DNA from: Conoideocrella luteorostrata
Lineage: Eukaryota > Ascomycota > Sordariomycetes > Hypocreales > Clavicipitaceae
Assembly: GCA_032433595.1 (NCBI GenBank)
Contig: JASWJB010000036.1
Coordinates: 62,001-126,000, forward strand
DNA length: 64,000 nucleotides
Reading direction: 5' to 3'
The notes under the pieces are model-generated. The model made no database searches. It saw only the letters and a program-made list of their open reading frames with translations, and had not been told where the DNA came from. Position 1 is the stretch's first letter; each line of letters starts with the position of its first letter. Shown piece by piece: positions 58,802 through 64,000 of the stretch. The translations under genes were made by a program, and so were the position numbers.

Positions 58802-59181
58802 ATGTTATTTTAATTGTTATGATAATTCGGCAGTTGAATAGATGGATCTCGTATTGAGATAGATAAGTGGTGTAAAGAGTATAGATACTATGGAGTGCAT
58901 TTGGAAGAATTGATGCCTTGGTTGATCAGTCAAGCTTCAAAGTTTAAACCATTAAAATGCACGAAAGGCGATCAAGTCAGCTGGCCATCAAAATAAAGAG
59001 ACAAAATGTCATGAATAGGTTGAGGTGCTCAATTAACTAGCAATGCTACTCTTAGCGCAGTCCAATTGACGTAGTTACTTGGCAACCCACCGCCACCTTC
59101 CAACCTTGATTTCAACAACCAGACCCTCGACACCAGCAATCTTCTCCCCCCAAGCGAACCCCAACTCCACCATGACATGGC
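58802..59181. other. Short intergenic region
   Basis: This is the 3' flank of the PIG-S gene and promoter of the alpha/beta hydrolase gene. It is AT-rich; nothing else was seen. Confidence 0.5.
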
Positions 59182-60717
59182 ATGACATCAATAGAAAGAA
59201 CCATGCTGCCCGAGTCAACCTTGAGCTTCACTATTCCCAGTATCCACGACGGAACAACACTCGATTGCCGCGTCTACCACCCCGTGTCTTTGACCGCAAC
59301 GAACCCAAAAGCCCCACCATGGAGGAAACACGCGGCTGTTGTTGCGCATCCCTATGCGCCTATGGGTGGCTGCTACGATGATCCAACGCTAGAGAGTGTT
59401 GCAGCGAGGCTCCTAAGGGCTGGGTATCTCGTAGGAACCTTTAATTTTCGGTACGTTGAACGTGAAGACGCGGCACCGCCGACTGGAACTTGAATGGGTC
59501 GCCTGCACGTACATGCCACGGAGAGCTTGGAAGCTGACAATATACGTAGAGGTGCAGGACATTCAGCGGGACGGACCTCATGGACGGCAAAACCGGAGCG
59601 AGACGATTATGCGAGCGTCGTCGGCTTCATGGCACACTATATACATTTTCTGGATCCGTTTGGTCCGCATGCAGCTGCGCTTGCAGAAAGGCAACAGGCG
59701 GCTGCGGCTGCGGCTGCGGCGAGGCGCGACAATGACGCAGATACTGTCACAAAAACTACGACAACAGTGTTGACTGACAACAGAACCCCTCAAAATTCTT
59801 CAATACCGACTTCGAACGAGTCGCCTGTCTTCTTAATGGGCGGTTACTCATACGGTGCCATGGTTACCACGCAGCTTCCCCCAATTGAGGACATTTTGAC
59901 GCTATTTATCTCACCTGATGCCGACTCCAACGCTGCTCAAATACGCGTCCGAGCCCAAAATCTAGCTGAGCAACAGAACCTGATACTAGGTAGTATGCGA
60001 GCAGCAACGAAACAAATCCGAAATCCACACAGCCCTACAAAACGCCCGACTGGTGTACGAATCGGGGGTGACGAGGGGGATCGATCACCAAGAAAGAGTC
60101 ACGACAGCTTTGGCCGAAGAAGTTTTTCGCTGGATGCGGAGGATAAGCTTCGCAGAGGAGTGCATGAGTTCGTGGCTAAGAGGAAAGCTAAACATCATGG
60201 CCATCACCATCTGCATTGGCCGCAAGGGAGGCCAGTTAGCGGGCCAGAATCTGATGGTGTGAGCAGGCGTTCGCGTTCGCTGGAAAGATCAGAACCAGAA
60301 TCCCCTGAAAAGCACGTGAAAACTGCAATAAAGCCGGAACCAGAAAAACTACCCGTCATTACAGACTTTCAGCGACCCCGGCCTGCATATATTCTGGTAT
60401 CACCACTTCAGGGGCTGGTCACACACTTGGTTACCATGTCATTGTTCCCCTCGCGACACATGAAACATGATGATGCAGCCGAAGAGAAGTTGACGACATG
60501 TCCCACATTAGCTGTGTTCGGAGATGATGACGTCTTTGTGCCGGCAGGCAAGCTGCGAGCCTGGACCACGAAGCTTTCTGGACTGGAGGGCTCTCGGTTC
60601 ATGGGATATGAGGTAGCTGGGGCTGGGCACTTTTGGGCGGAAGAGGGCGTTTTGCATGCCATGACGGGAAGGGTGGATACCTTTGCCGGAGACCTGATTA
60701 AGAGCATGGAAGGATGA
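59182..60717 (+). CDS. Alpha/beta-hydrolase with a large basic insertion
   Basis: This is a hydrolase of unknown substrate. Exons are 59182-59450 and 59550-60717 with a 99-nt intron, 478 residues. The fold is recognisable: AAVVAHPYAPMGGCYDDP (oxyanion region), LVGTFNFRGAGHSAGRTSW across the junction, nucleophile elbow LMGGYSYGAMV, acid in LAVFGDDDVFVPAGK and the catalytic His in VAGAGHFWAEEG. Between elbow and acid lies a roughly 160-residue hydrophilic insertion rich in Arg, Ser and His (AKHHGHHHLHW), probably disordered. A short poly-Ala run (AAAAAAAA) is encoded by GCG/GCT repeats. I start at 59182 (MTSIERTMLPES), the first Met in frame before the conserved core. Related bacterial and fungal proteins are poorly characterised. 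Confidence 0.82.
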
Positions 60718-62771
60718 ATTTGACGTTTATTGTGGCGTTGGAGTTGTCAAAATTTTGGTTCATTCCGTGATCTTGCTGGCTTCTGTGAGACGCTTGGGGG
60801 TGACGAAGCTATGATTGATAGAGAAACCTGTATGAGTCTATGAGTGTATTCACCAATGTGGTAATAATAAAGGTGACCGAAGGGCAATGATACAACAGCA
60901 TCAGCGTCTGGAGAAGTAGGAGAAGTAGTGATCCTAGATCTTGATAGCGAGCTTCTTTTAGATTTACTAGAAACAGAAAAGTATCACATAGCTCCCTTTG
61001 CTAGTACTAAGTTCGTCGCTCTCGCAGACCATCAAACCGCACAACGCCAGATAGCGCCGCACGGTATCAACTTGCTAGCCATAGCTTCGGAACTACTCTG
61101 GTAATCTAGCCAGTGTAGCTACAGCCTCGGTAAGTGACGGCAAAGCAGAGCAAAGCAAAGCAAAGCGGCCGCATTAAAGTGCGATGAAGCAACACCTGGA
61201 TTGGTGAACGGCGCTTAATTACAAACGGGCGAGAGAGCGGGACGGCAACGGCTAGATAGGTGGAGTAGTTTACTTACCTGTACTCCGTACAAATACCATG
61301 CGTTCGGATGTGGGCATTACCTTGATGGGCTATGATGCTGAGATGACGCTTCAGTCTTGTCGCGAAGTTTTGGCACCAAATGTCCTCGACGGCGTCATGC
61401 GACGCAAACGCCAAGCCATTTATGAGGTAACGATAACAGCTACTGGAAACTACAGTACTCTGTTGGTTTACGTATCACCTCAATGCAAGTGCCCCGCGTC
61501 TGCAGAATTCACTGCGGAATGCCCGAACTGGCATCCCCTACCCAGCCAGCTATCTGCCCAACCACAACCGGTCGCTACCAAACCCGTTACCTAACAAAAA
61601 CCACAGCTGAATCCGACTGCCAGCCATTCATTCATTCATCTTTCCAACCCTTTGTGATAGGTGCCGCATATTTCATGTCGCCGTGCATGCAATCATGTAG
61701 CTATTCGACGCCGGAGGTGGACTCTGCGATGTGCCGCTCGGGATCCGCACCTACCTAAGGCTGCCCGCGGAGCCCGAGCCTGCTCCCGGCCGGGTGCCCG
61801 AACTACATTTGCACCGCGTCTCTCCACCCACACCAGCTTGTCATGGGAACTTCTAGACTCTCAGCTGCTTGTACTCCGTACTCGGGGGGAGAGATTACAG
61901 ATTGTGAGATCTTGTTGTACAGTACCGACTAAGTGTGAATCGTACATCCCCAGCTGGGACATTGGAGCCGTGTGGCTTGCGGTGTGCGCATGGAGATACG
62001 TGGGCTTGGTTGGTGCCGCGCAGTGCGTACAATACAACGGCTTGGAGGACGGTTGATGCAGCCACACCCTGAATAACACTTTTTGCTCTTGTTCGGAGCG
62101 CCATCGGTCTCAAGTATGCTGCATTGTTCTTATTGCATTGTGATTTGTAGACGAGAGAGCGTTGCAGAATCCGCTCAAAGAGACTGGGCCATGCATACAT
62201 GACGTTTTGTTATCGGCATAGCAAGAAAGCCAGTCAATAAGCTCCAGAGCTGAATGCAGTACTACCCTAACTACCCACCATGTCTCTCTATCCGCAGTAG
62301 TCCGCCATGGCGGCATCACCACATTGTGAGCAGTGACGGCATCCGAGGGGCAAAAACGGGCGTGTGCCATCCAATTGGCAACATACTGTAGTTATTGTAT
62401 TGTGGTGTATGCAGCAGAAACCCGAGTCTCCGTAGGATCCCCAACTTTTTTTCGAGTGTCTAGTGGAGAAGCGGCTAACACTCCCCAGCGAGCTGTGGGC
62501 AGCTCCCAGTGCGGTCGACGATATTTGCTGGACTTGGTGTATTTTTAAGAAACTTCTCAGCTGGCATCTTCTCTTTGCAATTTTCACTCCTGTATTTGAA
62601 CTCTTGAGACTATTGTTGCAACTTACTTTGCTTCATACGGCACATTTTTCGCGTACACCACACCCACCCACATACAGAGTTCCCAATTGTACAGTACAAC
62701 AGCAGCAGCAGCAACAACGTATAACTACCACAATCACCAGATCTTAGATCAAACTGCATACTCTCGCCATC
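60718..62771. other. Intergenic region upstream of the aldehyde dehydrogenase
   Basis: This holds exact TACTCCGTA copies at 61281-61289 and 61872-61880, and a short (AAAGC) tandem repeat at about 61140-61167. An ORF at 61298-61594 starts 8 bases after one motif but has no recognisable domain. A CAG/CAA run at 62700-62719 lies in the leader of the dehydrogenase. Confidence 0.5.
61140..61167. repeat. Short (GCAAA)n-like tandem repeat
   Basis: GCAAAGC units repeat five times with one A-to-G change. It is non-coding. Confidence 0.6.
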
Positions 62772-64000
62772 ATGGCGCTCCAAGTCCAACTCAAAGCTCC
62801 TAATGGTGTGGAATACACTCAGCCCATAGGGCTATTCATCAACAACGAATTTGTCAAAGCAACATCTTCTAAAACAATCACTAGCATCAGCCCCAGGTAC
62901 GTCTACCGTGTAAGTGAGTGCCGCTTTCTCCACTAACCACATATTTTGTCTTCTGTCAACAGCACCGGTCAAGAAATCTGCTCTGTCGAAGCAGCTTCGC
63001 CGTCAGACATCGACCGCGCCGTGTCGGCCGCCCGCGCAGCCTTCAATGACCCTTCATGGCGGGACATCACGGGCGGCGCTCGCTCCGCCCTGATGCACAA
63101 GCTGGCCGACCTGGTCGAGCAGCACCAGCGCGTGCTCGCCACCATCGAGACCTGGGATAATGGCAAGCCATACAGCGTGTCGTTCAACGAGGATCTCGCA
63201 GAGGTGATCGGCTGTCTTCGCTACTACGCCGGTTGGGCGGACAAGATCCACGGCCAGACCATCCCCACGTCCACCGCAAAGTTCGCCTACACCCTCAAAC
63301 AACCCGTGGGTGTGTGCGCGCAGATCATCCCATGGAACTATCCGCTCGCCATGGCCGCGTGGAAGCTGGGCCCTGCTCTCGCGACCGGCAACGTCATTGT
63401 CATGAAGCCTGCCGAGCAGACGCCCCTTTCTATCCTCTACCTCGCGGACCTGGCTCGCCAAGCTGGCTTTCCGCCCGGCGTGCTCAACATAGTCAATGGC
63501 TTCGGGCGCGAGGCTGGTTCCGCGCTGTCTTCCCACCCGGGCATCAACAAGATTGCATTTACGGGCTCGACCCTCACAGGGCGTGAGATCATGAAGAGCG
63601 CCGCTGTGGGTATGAAGAACATCACGCTAGAGACGGGCGGCAAGTCGCCACTCTTGGTTTTTGGCGATGCCGACATCGAGCAGGCCGCCAAGTGGGCGTA
63701 CGTGGGCATCATGAGCAACCAAGGTCAGGTATGCACCGCCACGTCACGCCTGCTGGTGCAAAAGTCCATCGTGGACAAGTTTGTCCAGGCCCTCGTCCAG
63801 GAAGTCAAGGCATCCGTCAAGATTGGCGACCCCTTTGCTGAGGAGACTACTCACGGCCCGCAAGTGTCGCAGGCTCAATACGACAAGATCCTGGGGTATA
63901 TCGAGTCTGCAAAAGGCCAGGGCGCGAAGCTCGAGGTGGGGGGTTCGTCTGCGCAAAAGACTGCTGGAAACGGCAAGGGCTTCTTCATTGAACCGACTGT
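62772..64000 (+). CDS. NAD(P)+-dependent aldehyde dehydrogenase (truncated by the window edge)
   Basis: The enzyme oxidises aldehydes to carboxylic acids, in the ALDH1/2 class used for acetaldehyde or other aldehydes. Exon 1 is 62772-62896, a 66-nt intron is 62897-62962, and exon 2 runs from 62963 past the right edge; about 387 residues are visible. The junction gives SISPSTGQEICSVEAAS. Conserved segments are IIPWNYPLAMAAWKLGPALA (Asn of the oxyanion hole), FTGSTLTGREIMKSAA (cofactor loop), LETGGKSPLLVF (general base Glu) and NQGQVCTATSRLLV (nucleophilic Cys). Exon 2 is markedly GC-rich at third positions, suggesting strong expression. No targeting peptide is obvious, so cytosol is likely. 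Confidence 0.94.

Noticed and set aside
61298..61594. 98-residue ORF just after a TACTCCGTA motif
   Set aside because: It shows no domain, has a Pro/Thr-rich random-looking end, and a second frame overlaps it. I cannot support a gene.
1..64000. Transposons, CRISPR arrays and secondary-metabolite backbone genes
   Set aside because: No transposase, reverse transcriptase, long terminal repeat, regularly spaced repeats, PKS, NRPS or terpene synthase motif was found in any frame I read.

Overview
The window is genomic DNA of a filamentous ascomycete (Pezizomycotina). Short spliceosomal introns (about 50-145 nt) with GTAAGT/GTATGT donors and CTAAC-type branch sites interrupt most genes, and the gene set (RPN2, Cet1, JIP5, PIG-S, a Zn2Cys6 regulator, a GH18 chitinase, an NAT purine permease) is typical of the group. 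Sordariomycetes, perhaps Hypocreales, is my best guess from protein style; I cannot prove it without a search. All multi-exon models below were joined by hand from splice sites and reading frame.

Layout: 1-5.7 kb holds divergent housekeeping genes, rpn2 (minus, cut by the window edge) and the mRNA-capping triphosphatase cet1 (plus). 9.0-10.9 kb is a uric acid/xanthine permease. 12.7-13.6 kb is a truncated, apparently decayed iron-ADH/maleylacetate-reductase-like gene. 14.5-23.4 kb holds jip5, a secreted GH18 chitinase, a secreted glycerophosphodiesterase, a secreted PAF-acetylhydrolase-like esterase and a membrane-anchored J-protein. 

23.4-37.5 kb is gene-poor and looks accessory. It holds a multi-block gene relic, a possible 48-aa spliced gene, a Zn2Cys6 transcription factor (with its zinc cluster recovered across an intron) tail to tail with an MFS exporter, and an aminoglycoside-phosphotransferase-like gene with two in-frame stops. 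The second stop sits in the UGA-CUA-G context known for efficient readthrough.

38-64 kb returns to ordinary genes: a patatin-type lipase, an intron-containing tRNA-Arg(TCG), a 1-Cys peroxiredoxin, a large kelch+BTB (Ral2-like) protein, a FAT1-type acyl-CoA synthetase with a 7-nt first coding exon, the GPI-transamidase subunit PIG-S, an alpha/beta hydrolase and an aldehyde dehydrogenase cut by the right edge. Several are lipid enzymes, but they are not arranged as a pathway cluster.

The most unexplained structure is a dispersed 9-mer, TACTCCGTA or its complement. I count 15 exact copies, all outside confident coding exons and sometimes as perfect inverted repeats. I see no transposase, CRISPR or complete biosynthetic cluster. 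The best leads are the stop-interrupted kinase gene with its regulator/transporter neighbours, and the dispersed motif.
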